Assembly: GCA_963664595.2 (NCBI GenBank)
Contig: CAXXOK010000002.1
Span: 248,001 to 312,000 of the forward strand
DNA: 64,000 nucleotides
Direction: 5' to 3'
From: CAXXOK01 sp963664595
GTDB lineage: Bacteria > Bacillota > Clostridia > Christensenellales > Aristaeellaceae
How positions within the stretch are numbered: position 1 is the stretch's first letter; each line of letters begins with the position of its first letter. A program made the translations under genes and the position numbers. The notes beneath the pieces were generated by a model. The model saw only the letters and a program-made list of their open reading frames with translations, had not been told where the DNA came from and searched no databases. This document shows, one piece after another, positions 33,963 through 42,158 of the stretch.

Positions 33963-35465
33963 TCAGGCTTCGGCTGAAAACTGAAACGGTGCCAGCGGAA
34001 GCCCGGTCTCACCAAACGCGTTCACGACGCCATAATTCACCCACGCATAGCGCGCGGCCATGGGCTGATCCACGCCGTCGGCGGTAAGGATGAGCTCGTT
34101 TCCCTCCGCCCGCGCCTGCGCGGGATGGTAGACGCCGTCCGCGCCCGCAAGCTCAAACAGCGCCGCCTCGCCGGTAAAGCGCACGGGAAGGCTCAGGGCG
34201 ATCACCATGGCTTTCCCGCCCGGGCGTGCCGCGAGGGCATAGGGGCCGTCCGCCTGCGCCGCCTGACGATAGACCACGTTCAGCGCCTGCAGATACAGGC
34301 GGTAGCCCACGGTTTGCTTGTCCACGGGGTGGATGTTGTCAAACTCGCCGCCGTCGATGAGCACGGCCATGCCGGTGCCGCGCATATCACGGCAAACCCG
34401 CTCCTGCGCCTGCCGGATCAGCGGCCAGCTGCGGTCGTCCGCCTCTCCCTTGGCGATGAACATGGGCAGCTGCACAAACAAAAACGGAAGCGTTGGGTCC
34501 ATAAACCAATCGCGCCATACGGCGATCAGCGTCATCAGCAGCGGCCGGTACAGCTGCGGATGCCTGGCGTCCGTCTCGCCCTGATAGTAGAGAATGCCCG
34601 TCAGCGCACAGGGGGCGATCCGCTTGACCATCGTATCCGCAAGGCCCGCCGGGCGGTAAGGGCTTTTCATGCCTTCGGGCGGGGGCCAGGGGCCGTTGCC
34701 CGCCCTCTGGCGGATCTCCTCCCACGTAATGCCGGGGTTTTTGCACTGAAGCTCGCGCGCCTGTTTCCACCACGCCTGGTGCTCGGCTTCAAACGCCTTT
34801 GTTTCGGCGGCGAATTGTGCGTCCGATTTCCAGGCGTTGTTCGCCCGATAGGTTTCCAGCAGCGTTGTGCCCGCCGCGGTCAGGCACAGGGCCGCCTCGT
34901 CCAGCCAGCAGGTAACGGAGGAGCCGCCCAGAAAGCAGCCGATAATGCCGACCGCCACGCCGGTTTGCGGCTGGAGATGGAGCGCAAAGTGGCAGGCGAC
35001 CGCGCTGATGTCCGAGCAGGCGTTCGGTTTGAGGGGTTTCCAGCGCATCTGGCGCTCCCGCGCCCGGCCCGCCTCATCCGGCCACGCGATACACGGAAAA
35101 TTGACGTAGCGGATCATCGGCTGATCCAGCGTTTTGATCAGCTCCGGGCCGCCCTGCGCCTGCGCCAGCGGCCACTCCATATTGCTCTGCCCGCCCGCGA
35201 GGTATACATCGCCGATCATCACATCGTTCAGGGTAAGTGTCGTGTTCCCGTCCGCCGCGGTCAGGGTATACGGCCCGCCCGCTTCCATGGGCGCGAACAC
35301 GGCTTCAAACTGTCCGCCGCGCGCCATGGTTTCCACACGCTGCCCGGCCAGCGTAACCGCAATCACCGCGCCCTGCGCCGCCTCGCCGAAAATACGGATA
35401 TTCTTGCCGCGGCTCAGCACCATATGGCTGCTGAAGATCGCCGCCAGCTGCAACGTTTGATTCAT
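33963..35465 (-). CDS. Sialate-O-acetylesterase-like carbohydrate acetylesterase (SASA family)
   Basis: SGNH-type esterase of 500 residues that removes O-acetyl groups from sugars. Catalytic blocks: GGQSNMEWPL (nucleophile Ser, near residue 93), LGGSS, ILYYQGETDA (near 290) and DNIHPVDK with the Asp/His pair (near 383). A beta-sandwich precedes the catalytic domain. There is no signal peptide, so it acts inside the cell. It is last in an operon with GH130 and a 2-epimerase; deacetylation of imported acetylated manno-oligosaccharides is therefore more likely than sialic-acid work, although no direct evidence decides. ATG 35465. Confidence 0.85.
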   Translation of the reverse strand: MNQTLQLAAIFSSHMVLSRGKNIRIFGEAAQGAVIAVTLAGQRVETMARGGQFEAVFAPMEAGGPYTLTAADGNTTLTLNDVMIGDVYLAGGQSNMEWPLAQAQGGPELIKTLDQPMIRYVNFPCIAWPDEAGRARERQMRWKPLKPNACSDISAVACHFALHLQPQTGVAVGIIGCFLGGSSVTCWLDEAALCLTAAGTTLLETYRANNAWKSDAQFAAETKAFEAEHQAWWKQARELQCKNPGITWEEIRQRAGNGPWPPPEGMKSPYRPAGLADTMVKRIAPCALTGILYYQGETDARHPQLYRPLLMTLIAVWRDWFMDPTLPFLFVQLPMFIAKGEADDRSWPLIRQAQERVCRDMRGTGMAVLIDGGEFDNIHPVDKQTVGYRLYLQALNVVYRQAAQADGPYALAARPGGKAMVIALSLPVRFTGEAALFELAGADGVYHPAQARAEGNELILTADGVDQPMAARYAWVNYGVVNAFGETGLPLAPFQFSAEA

Positions 35466-35514
35466 GGTTTTCCTTTCCCTCTCAAAAAGGGAGGCGCTGC
35501 ACGCCCCCCTCCGG

Positions 35515-36546
35515 TTACCGCCTGCCGATCTCCGTGTCGGCTTCCGTTAGCTGGCTGTGCTTTTTGATATAGTCCACCACGAGATCCACCTGCGTGAAGG
35601 CAAGGGCCACATAGCTGTCCGCCGCGCCGTAGTAGATGGCGATCCGCCCGGTATCGGCGTCCTGCAGCGTGGCGCAGGGGAAGGTGACGTTGGGCACAAA
35701 GCCGCATTCCTCATAGGGGGCTTCCGGCGTCAGCAAAAAGTTGCGGCAGCGGTATTTTACTATGCTGGGTTCGTCGATATCCAAAATCGCGCCGCCGATG
35801 GAATACACATAGCCCGAGCAGGTGCCGACCACACCGTGGTAAAACAGCAGCCAGCCCTCGCTGGTCTCAATGGGGGCCGCGCCGCCGCCCACCTTGAGGT
35901 TTTCCCACCAGGCCGAGCCGCGCCCCATCACATGGCGGTGACGGCCCCAGTAGACCATGTCCTCGCTCTCGGTGATGAAGATGTCGCCGAACGGCGTGTG
36001 GCCGCTGTCGGACGGACGAGACAGCAGCTTGAACTTGCCGTTGATTTTACGGGGAAAGAGCACCGCATTGCGGTTGAAGGGCAGAAAGGGGTTTTCGATA
36101 CGGGTGAAGGTTTTAAAATCCTTCGTTTTCGCCATGCCGATGGCCGCGCCGTAAAAATCCGTGCACCACATGATGTAATAGGTGTCCTCCACCTTCACCA
36201 GGCGCGGGTCGTAGGCCGAGGGGGGCATGAACGGCTTGCCGTCCTCATCGGTAAAGGGCACCTTGCCGGGCTCGACGTTCCAGTGGATACCGTCGTCGCT
36301 CCTGCCCAGGTACACCTGAGGAACCCCGTCACACTGCTCGCCGCGCAGCACCGCCACGTAGCCGTCCCCGTACGGCATCACAGCCGAGTTGAAGATGCGG
36401 GCCACGCCGGGCGCGGGATTGCGCCCGATGATGGGGTTGCCGGTGTAGCGCCACACGGGCGCGTCGTGTTTATCATCCTCGGGGCGGTCCTGCCAGGGCA
36501 TGGCGGGAAGGGAGGATACGCCGATCATCCGTACCTTTGAATCCAT
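35515..36546 (-). CDS. GH130 beta-mannoside phosphorylase
   Basis: Inverting phosphorylase of five-bladed propeller fold, 343 residues. GH130 landmarks: NPAPGVARIFNSAVMPYGDGYVAVLRGE, SAYDPRLVKVEDTYYIMWCTD (catalytic Asp), GRGSAWWENLKVGGGAAPIET and the LLFYHGV strand. Family members phosphorolyse beta-1,4-mannosyl-glucose or mannobiose and manno-oligosaccharides. The adjoining cellobiose 2-epimerase-like gene points to the mannobiose to mannosyl-glucose route. I prefer ATG 36546 (9 bases after GAGG) over 36561. The acetylesterase follows 49 bases downstream. Confidence 0.9.
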   Translation of the reverse strand: MDSKVRMIGVSSLPAMPWQDRPEDDKHDAPVWRYTGNPIIGRNPAPGVARIFNSAVMPYGDGYVAVLRGEQCDGVPQVYLGRSDDGIHWNVEPGKVPFTDEDGKPFMPPSAYDPRLVKVEDTYYIMWCTDFYGAAIGMAKTKDFKTFTRIENPFLPFNRNAVLFPRKINGKFKLLSRPSDSGHTPFGDIFITESEDMVYWGRHRHVMGRGSAWWENLKVGGGAAPIETSEGWLLFYHGVVGTCSGYVYSIGGAILDIDEPSIVKYRCRNFLLTPEAPYEECGFVPNVTFPCATLQDADTGRIAIYYGAADSYVALAFTQVDLVVDYIKKHSQLTEADTEIGRR

Positions 36547-36569
36547 ACACATCATCCTCATTTCTAAAA

Positions 36570-36581
36570 AGTAACCTTACT
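36570..36581. promoter_or_regulatory. Putative LacI-type operator before GH130
   Basis: AGTAACCTTACT is a perfect 5+5 inverted repeat (AGTAA/TTACT) with a two-base centre, 24 bases before the GH130 start and downstream of the lacI-type gene. Related GTTAC/GTAAG text occurs at 38904-38914 near the operon promoter. Such spacing suits autoregulation by the LacI protein. Confidence 0.35.
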
Positions 36582-36629
36582 GAATCCATCCTCACGCAGC
36601 CACAATCTGCGCGCGTGCGGGTGGCTGTA

Positions 36630-37646
36630 TCAGGGTTCCAGCGTGCGCACGCTCTGTCGGTACACCATGTGCCCGCCGGTGATCACGCGGCCCTTGGCCT
36701 CCGCCGCGCCCTGCATTTTATCCATGATCATGCGCGCCGTTTCGCGGGCCATGCCATCCTGATCGACGGCAAAGGTAGTCAGCACGGGGGGTACGGCTTC
36801 GCTCTGGGTATAATCGTCAAAGCCGACCAGGGATACGTCCTCCGGCACGGAAAGCCCCAGGGCGCTGAGACGCTGCATCAGCAGCAGGGCCATCTGGTCG
36901 CAGTTGCACACAAAGGCGGTGGGCAGCTCGGCGGGCAGGGGATACTCCCGGTACAGGCCGTGCGCGTCGCGGTCCGGCACAACCCACGCGGGATCAATGG
37001 GCAGATCATGCTGGAGCATGGTTTTGTAGTAGCCCAGATAGCGGTCCATGATGGAGCTGGTGGCGCGGATGGAGCCGAAAAAGCCGATCCGCCGATGGCC
37101 GCTGCGGATCAGGTGCGCGGTTAGGCAGCAGCTGCCGTACAGGCCGTCGCTTACCACGGAATCCGCACCGGTCGTTTCTTCATAAAAATCCATGCATACA
37201 AAGGGCACGGCACTCTCCGCCCCGCTCAGGCAGCGCAGGTATTCGCCGCTCACCTGCCCCAGAATCACCAGCCCGCTGACGCGGCTGCCGGTGAGCACGG
37301 CGGGGCAACGGCACTCCGTTTCCTCCGCCTCTGACAGGATGGAAAGCACGCCGTAGCCGTTATAGAACTCCAGCTGCTGCACCAGCTTTTTGCACAGCGA
37401 TGCGTAGAAGCTGTTCCCGTGGCCGAAGAAGCGCTCCGGCACGAGGATGGCGACATCCCGGGGCACGGTGCGGCCCGCCTCGCCGTTGTACCCCAGCTCC
37501 CGCGCCAGCTCCGTGATCCGCGCACGCACGGCGTCGCTCACGCCGGGCCTGCCGCCCAGCGCCTTGCTCACGGTAACGGCGCTCACGCCCAGCCTGCGGC
37601 CGATCTCCCGCATGCTTATGCCTTTGGAGGGTTTTTCTCTATTCAT
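36630..37646 (-). CDS. LacI-family transcriptional regulator
   Basis: Sugar-responsive repressor of 338 residues. The N-terminal helix-turn-helix and hinge are typical: MREIGRRLGVSAVTVSKALGG, RARITELARELGYN. The periplasmic-binding-protein-like effector domain follows with VSGLVILGQVS, VCMDFYEETTGADSVVSDG and VPEDVSLVGFDDY. The ATG at 37646 overlaps the stop of the epimerase gene (ATGA), which decides the start against a longer frame. Embedded in the mannoside operon, it most likely senses a manno-oligosaccharide or its phosphorylated product. Confidence 0.92.
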   Translation of the reverse strand: MNREKPSKGISMREIGRRLGVSAVTVSKALGGRPGVSDAVRARITELARELGYNGEAGRTVPRDVAILVPERFFGHGNSFYASLCKKLVQQLEFYNGYGVLSILSEAEETECRCPAVLTGSRVSGLVILGQVSGEYLRCLSGAESAVPFVCMDFYEETTGADSVVSDGLYGSCCLTAHLIRSGHRRIGFFGSIRATSSIMDRYLGYYKTMLQHDLPIDPAWVVPDRDAHGLYREYPLPAELPTAFVCNCDQMALLLMQRLSALGLSVPEDVSLVGFDDYTQSEAVPPVLTTFAVDQDGMARETARMIMDKMQGAAEAKGRVITGGHMVYRQSVRTLEP

Positions 37647-38842
37647 AACCGCCTCATCAGCTCTATACACATGCGCCCGTTGTGGTAGGGCGCTTTCCAT
37701 GGGTCGGCAACCGGCAGCGGCCTGGGCTTTCCCTGCGGATCGATTTCCGCAAACCATTCCCCGCCCGGCCGCGGATCCACAATTACGGTTTCAATATACC
37801 GCCACAGCGCCCGCATCTGCTCCGGCAGCGCGGGATCGCCGGTTTTCTGGTACAGGTTCGCCATGCCGATCATCGTTTCGGCCTGCACCCACCAGATACG
37901 CGTGGGATCGGTTTCGCCCTCCGTCCACTCGTTGCACAGGCTGCCGCCTTGCAGCGCCCGCGCCAGCACGCCCTGCGCCAGCGTGGCGGTGAGCCGTTTC
38001 ATGCCAGCCAGCTCATCGCCGCACAGCACCGCGTCCGCCGCCAGGTCGATCAGCCACGAGGCCTCAATATCGTGGCCGTAGCTTTGCATATCGATCAGGG
38101 AATGCCATCCGGAATCAAAAAACACGTCCAGCCGGTTTTGATCCGCGTTGTACACGGTATCCCGGATGAGCGCAAGCAGATCCCGCAGCCGCCCGCCCAC
38201 GCGCGCGTCGCCGCTGACGGAAAACAGCAACGTATACGCTTCCAGCACGTGCAGCACGGTGTTCATTGTTTTATCCGCGACCACGCCCCGCGAAAGCAGC
38301 GTGGGATTGTCGCTGAGTTTTTCGTTGCTGAGCGGCGCAAACGCGCCGGTAAACGCCTCCAGATACTGCCCGTCTCTTGACATCCGCTCCTCCATGAGCG
38401 CGGCCAGCTCCAGCGCCTGCCGCAGCGCCCGCTGATCGCCGCTCGCCCGGTAGTAGGCGGCCAGCGCATATACGGCAAAGGCATGGCTGTAGGTATGCTT
38501 GGTTTCATCCAGCGGCGCGCCCTGCGGCGTACATAGCCAATACAGCCCGCCGTGCTCCCGGTCCCGGAAAATATCCATAAACCGGTACGCCTGCGCTGCA
38601 TAGGGCAGCAGCTCCGGCCTTTTCAGCGCGGTGCAGGCCGTGGAGAAAAACCACAGGATACGGCTGTTCATAATGCAGCCCCGGGGCGCGCCGGGATCGG
38701 CCGTCAGGTTGTACCCGACATAGCCCGCATAGCCGCCGTTGTTTACATCCTTCAGGGACTGCCAAAACGGAAGGATCACCTTGTCCAAATGCAGCGAAAT
38801 CTGCTGTTTCAGGCTTTGTGTGCTCTCCTGCTCTGTCTGCAT
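37643..38842 (-). CDS. Cellobiose/mannobiose 2-epimerase (AGE family)
   Basis: (alpha/alpha)6-barrel epimerase, 399 residues, that converts the reducing-end glucose of beta-1,4-disaccharides to mannose and back. Conserved barrel motifs: IMNSRILWFFSTA (catalytic Arg region), HTYSHAFAVYALAAYY, YGHDIEASWLI with the catalytic His, WWVQAETMIGMAN and WKAPYHNGRMC. These fit cellobiose 2-epimerase better than the shorter renin-binding-protein type. ATG 38842 follows GGAGGAGACGGACG. It is the first gene of the operon with LacI, GH130 and acetylesterase. Confidence 0.9.
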   Translation of the reverse strand: MQTEQESTQSLKQQISLHLDKVILPFWQSLKDVNNGGYAGYVGYNLTADPGAPRGCIMNSRILWFFSTACTALKRPELLPYAAQAYRFMDIFRDREHGGLYWLCTPQGAPLDETKHTYSHAFAVYALAAYYRASGDQRALRQALELAALMEERMSRDGQYLEAFTGAFAPLSNEKLSDNPTLLSRGVVADKTMNTVLHVLEAYTLLFSVSGDARVGGRLRDLLALIRDTVYNADQNRLDVFFDSGWHSLIDMQSYGHDIEASWLIDLAADAVLCGDELAGMKRLTATLAQGVLARALQGGSLCNEWTEGETDPTRIWWVQAETMIGMANLYQKTGDPALPEQMRALWRYIETVIVDPRPGGEWFAEIDPQGKPRPLPVADPWKAPYHNGRMCIELMRRL

Positions 38843-38924
38843 CGTCCGTCTCCTCCGGCCCATGCCGCGGCTGCGGCGGGACCATGTGAAAGTTACATTG
38901 TTAGCTTACGTTACCTATTTGTTA

Positions 38925-38952
38925 ATTTTATCTGTAAGCCTTCAAATGTCAA
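38925..38952 (-). promoter_or_regulatory. Promoter of the mannoside operon
   Basis: On the minus strand TTGACA (38947-38952), 16-base spacer, TAAAAT (38925-38930), about 85 bases before the epimerase start. Downstream lies GGTAACGTAAGCTAAC, a possible operator. Confidence 0.6.
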
Positions 38953-38985
38953 GAGCGACGGCTTTCCCTTTGGAAATTTTCTGTT

Positions 38986-39441
38986 TTACTTTTTCAGCAG
39001 CCGCTCCAGCCAACCCTCGCAGCCGCAGAGGATATCCCGGTAGGCCGTGTCAAACCGGCGCGTGTACCAGGGGTCCGCCACATCGCCGCCGCGCGTGGTG
39101 GGCTCCATCATCTTATGCACCTTGCCCGCCGGATCGCCGCTGACCATGCGCAGGAGGCTGTGCACGTTCATCGTGTCCATGGCAATCAGCAGATCGTACC
39201 GATCGTAGTCCTCCGGTTTAAAGCGGGTTGCCACCTTGCCCGCGCAGCCAATGCCGTGCTTGGCCAGCTCGGCCCTGGCGGGCGGATAAACGGGGTTGCC
39301 GATCTCCTCGGTGCTGGTGGCGCAGGAGGCGATGAGAAACTCCTTCTCCAGCCCGCGCTGTTTCACAAGGTCCTTCATGATAAACTCGGCCATGGGGCTG
39401 CGGCAGATATTGCCGTAGCAGATAAACAGGATTCGGTGCAT
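38986..39441 (-). CDS. Low-molecular-weight protein tyrosine phosphatase
   Basis: Cytoplasmic phosphatase of 151 residues that usually dephosphorylates tyrosine kinases or arginine/tyrosine-phosphorylated proteins. The P-loop FICYGNICRSPMAE near residue 8 contains the nucleophilic Cys and the CX5R(S) motif, and VADPWYT near residue 124 holds the general-acid Asp. The ATG at 39441 is preceded by AAGGAGTGAACCCG; a GTG three codons upstream falls inside that site. Monocistronic. Confidence 0.93.
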   Translation of the reverse strand: MHRILFICYGNICRSPMAEFIMKDLVKQRGLEKEFLIASCATSTEEIGNPVYPPARAELAKHGIGCAGKVATRFKPEDYDRYDLLIAMDTMNVHSLLRMVSGDPAGKVHKMMEPTTRGGDVADPWYTRRFDTAYRDILCGCEGWLERLLKK

Positions 39442-39553
39442 CGGGTTCACTCCTTGTATCGGGAACGTTTCCCGATGATTGTACCGTATCGCCCCGGCGC
39501 GCGCAAGCCAGATGAGAGCACGTTTAAAAGTGCATTAGAAAATGGCGGAACGC

Positions 39554-39582
39554 TTTACAGGCCCTTTGGACCCCCGTATAAT
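39554..39582 (+). promoter_or_regulatory. Promoter of the GlsB-like gene
   Basis: TTTACA at 39554-39559, 17-base spacer, TATAAT at 39577-39582, followed by a 70-base leader. Confidence 0.65.
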
Positions 39583-39653
39583 AGGATTTGAAAAGCAACC
39601 ATAAGCAGAAACGCTTTCCACATTTTACAGCATATCACACAAGGAGGAGCACT

Positions 39654-39905
39654 ATGGGTATTCTTTTATGGATCGTCATGGGCGGCTTGGTGGGCTGGGT
39701 GTCCAGCCTGATTATGGGCCGCAACAAAAACATGGGCCTGTTCGCCAACATCTTCGTGGGCATCATCGGCGCGCTGCTGGGCGGCTGGCTGGCCTCGCTG
39801 CTGGGGCTGGGTACGTTCACCGGTTTCAACCTGCCCAGCTTCCTTATCGCGCTGGGCGGCGCCTGCCTGCTGATGCTGGTAACCGGCATGTTCAAGAAAA
39901 AGTAA
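39654..39905 (+). CDS. GlsB/YeaQ/YmgE family membrane protein
   Basis: Small stress-associated membrane protein of 83 residues (transglycosylase-associated protein family; enzymatic role unproven). Three helices and the family pattern GGLVGWVSSLIMGRN, NIFVGIIGALLGGWLASLLG and a positively charged end FKKK. ATG 39654 follows AAGGAGGAGCACT, so an in-frame extension upstream is rejected. It forms a single-gene unit with its own promoter and a strong terminator. Confidence 0.92.
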   Translation: MGILLWIVMGGLVGWVSSLIMGRNKNMGLFANIFVGIIGALLGGWLASLLGLGTFTGFNLPSFLIALGGACLLMLVTGMFKKK

Positions 39906-39930
39906 AACGATTATCAACAGAGTTACAAAA

Positions 39931-39960
39931 GGTTACAGCCATGCGGCTGTAACCTTTTTT
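39931..39960 (+). terminator. Rho-independent terminator of the GlsB-like gene
   Basis: Perfect hairpin GGTTACAGCC/GGCTGTAACC with a 4-base loop and TTTTTT. It also lies at the end of the convergent BaiN-like gene and, through its A-rich 5' flank (ACAAAA), may serve both directions. Confidence 0.9.
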
Positions 39961-39980
39961 GGATGATCAAATAAACAAGC

Positions 39981-41219
39981 CTATGCCCCCGCTGCCTCCC
40001 CGGCAAGCCTTCCGCCCGCAAAGGCGAACATCAGGTTAAAGCCGCCGCACTCGCCGTCCACGTTGAGCATTTCCCCGGCGGCATACAGGCCGGGGATCCA
40101 TCGACTTTCCAGCGTTTCAGGTGAAAATCCGTCCGTTTCCAAACCCCCGGCCGTAACCTGCGCGTACTCAAACCCGCGCGTACCGGTTACCGGCAGCCGC
40201 ACGCCGCGTAGGGTATCGGCCACGCGGCGCAGCTGCGCCTCGCCCACCATGCCGATGGGAATTTGGATATCCTGTACGCCCGCTTCCCGGAGAATGAAAC
40301 GGGAGACGGGTTTTGCCAGCGCGCCCGCAAACAGGTGCGCTACGGGCAGCTGTGCCCGGCGGGCGGCGAGAAACCGCACAAAGGAGAGGACATCCTCCCC
40401 CACGTTCAGCTCGTCGCAAAGGTCCAGGCGAAGTTCCATGCCTTCCTGCGCAAACCGCGCCAGCTGCATGGCCGCGATGCCGCTGACCGCGTCCTGCGCA
40501 AACAGCACCTCTCCACGCGAGCCGTGCACGGCGTTCCCCCGTCCGTCGGTCAGGCACAGCGCCGCACGCGCGCGCTGCCCCTGCAAGCCCAAAATGCGCT
40601 TCTTCGGCACGTTCAGCGCGCACAGCGCGGGACGTACCGGGGTGCATTGGTGCCCAAGGCGGGTCAGCAGATGGTAGGCGGAGCCGTCGGTCCCATGCGC
40701 GGGCGCGGCCGCGCCGCCGCAGGCGACGATCACCCTGTCCGCCGTCAGGGAAAACGGTTCCTCCGTAGGCGTTTTCGCCTCCTCCGGGCCCCGTTGCAGA
40801 CCATAAACGGTAAACTGCCCCTGTTGCGGCTCAACGCGCTCCACAAGCGCCGAGCAGCGCACGTCGATCTTCAACTGCCCGGCGCGCAGCAACAGCGCGT
40901 CCTGCACGGCCGAGGCCTGCAGCGACGCCGGATACATCCGGCCCTCGTCCTCCGCCCGCAGCGGCACGCCCAGCTCGCGGAAAAACTGCTCAAGCTTCTG
41001 ATAATTCATCCGGCCCAGCACGGCGCGGGCAAACGCCGGGTCGCCGTAATACACGGGCTCACCCGCGTTGAGGATATTGCCGCGCCCGTTGCCGGTAACC
41101 CCCAGCTTCTTCAGCGGCTTTGCGTTGCGCTCCAGCACCGTAACCCGCGCGCCCCGCTCCGCCGCGGCGATGGCCGCCGCAAACCCTGCCGCGCCGCCCC
41201 CGATAACCGCAACCCGCAT
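39981..41219 (-). CDS. BaiN/HI0933-family NAD(P)/FAD-dependent oxidoreductase
   Basis: Flavoprotein of 412 residues. The N-terminal dinucleotide loop VIGGGAAGFAAAIAAAERGARVTVLERN and KKLGVTGNGRGNILN are diagnostic of the HI0933/YhiN/BaiN family; VIVACGGAAAPAHGTDGSAY and the C-terminal GLYAAGEMLNVDGECGGFNLMFAFAGG complete the FAD site. BaiN homologues in Clostridia have been implicated in bile-acid ring reduction, but most members are of unknown substrate. RBS GGAAGGAGGGGTACCGG precedes ATG 41219, which overrules a much longer frame that runs into the repeat-rich region upstream. Confidence 0.92.
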   Translation of the reverse strand: MRVAVIGGGAAGFAAAIAAAERGARVTVLERNAKPLKKLGVTGNGRGNILNAGEPVYYGDPAFARAVLGRMNYQKLEQFFRELGVPLRAEDEGRMYPASLQASAVQDALLLRAGQLKIDVRCSALVERVEPQQGQFTVYGLQRGPEEAKTPTEEPFSLTADRVIVACGGAAAPAHGTDGSAYHLLTRLGHQCTPVRPALCALNVPKKRILGLQGQRARAALCLTDGRGNAVHGSRGEVLFAQDAVSGIAAMQLARFAQEGMELRLDLCDELNVGEDVLSFVRFLAARRAQLPVAHLFAGALAKPVSRFILREAGVQDIQIPIGMVGEAQLRRVADTLRGVRLPVTGTRGFEYAQVTAGGLETDGFSPETLESRWIPGLYAAGEMLNVDGECGGFNLMFAFAGGRLAGEAAGA

Positions 41220-41950
41220 CCGGTACCCCTCCTTCCGCACAGCGGCGGATGTTGAAATCATGTGGAAACCCTGCCGAAAACCGGCGCTTTTCCGTGGAAA
41301 ACCTGTGGATAACCTGTGGAAATTCCTTTTTCTGATCCAGAATATTCCAAAATGACAAGCGGATTCAACGCCGGCTGAAACATCCGAACCGGTTTGACGG
41401 CCGCTGCCGCGCCCGCTGTTCCACACCCGCCGGGGAATGTTGTGAGCGCATCGTTTTCCGCATTTGCCCACATGGTGAGCGCCTTACGCGCACGCGTTTC
41501 TGCACCCGCCTCACAGGGACAGCGAGGAAAATTGTGGAAAACGCAGTGGAATTCGGCCCTTTTCTGTGGAAAACCCGTGGATAACCTGTGGAATTTAACA
41601 TTTTCGTCCGATTTGTTCCGCAGCCGGGAATCTGGCACCGTTTCCCACAAAGGGGTCCGGCAGCGGAAAACCGGCGACCCCCTGCCGCTGCCCTTCTATG
41701 GGAATTTACCGCCGTTTTGCAGCGCCGTTCGCGTCCTTGCCATCTTCCCCGCCCATCATAGCAGATGTGGGAAGGATGTGCAAAACGTGTCGAAAACCGG
41801 CCTATTTTGTGGAAAACCCTGTGGATAACGCTATGAAAATACCCTCTGTGCGGATATTTATTACGCGGTCCGCGGCGATTACGGCTTTCCTGTTAAGGGT
41901 TTGTGAACGGTCCGTGATTGATTTGATCCCCAGGACAGGCCGTTTGCCAA
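41220..41950. other. DnaA-box-rich divergent intergenic region
   Basis: A long non-coding gap contains three related units of about 60-70 bases, each with fraying GTGGAAAAC repeats and one 9-mer equal or near to the DnaA box in inverse sense: TGTGGATAA at 41304-41312, CGTGGATAA at 41576-41584, TGTGGATAA at 41820-41828. Many TGTGGAAA variants flank them (41264, 41292, 41314, 41532, 41564, 41587, 41808). The flanking genes diverge. Could be a replication-initiation, DnaA-titration or DnaA-regulated site; dnaA, dnaN and rpmH are not nearby. Confidence 0.6.
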
Positions 41951-41994
41951 CCCATATATAGTATTGACGATTTCATACAAACACAATATAATGA
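41951..41994 (+). promoter_or_regulatory. Promoter and candidate NrdR boxes of the NrdD gene
   Basis: TTGACG at 41964-41969, 17-base spacer, TATAAT at 41987-41992. Two elements resembling the NrdR box (ACACWATATATWGTGT type) overlap it: CCCATATATAGTAT at 41951-41965 and ACACAATATAATGA at 41981-41994. Their centres are about 30 bases apart, near the 31-32 expected for paired NrdR boxes. Each is only a partial match. Confidence 0.5.
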
Positions 41995-42158
41995 AATTAC
42001 TTCGTAATCATACGACGAAGACGATCATAAGAACGTCTGCCGGAATACAGGCCGAAAAAGGCCTGACTCTTTTAGTAACGCCAAGGTGCATCCTACGATA
42101 CGCGGGGTGGTGATTTCCGCATTTTTCTCCATACCTCTTGATGCAAAGGAGTCCAGCG
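41995..42158 (+). promoter_or_regulatory. 5' leader of the NrdD gene
   Basis: About 165 bases between promoter and start codon. It contains a 5-bp hairpin AGGCC(GAAAAA)GGCCT at 42049-42064 followed by GACTCTTTT, attenuator-like but weak. No known riboswitch was recognised. Confidence 0.3.

Noticed and set aside
41258..41650. Minus-strand frames in the DnaA-box region with repeated FSTGFPQ-like peptides
   Set aside because: The peptides arise from translating the GTGGATAACCTGTGGAA repeats; no ribosome site and no family resemblance.
42048..42072. Strong terminator in the NrdD leader
   Set aside because: The stem has only 5 bp and the T-run is interrupted, so I list it only as a weak possible attenuator.
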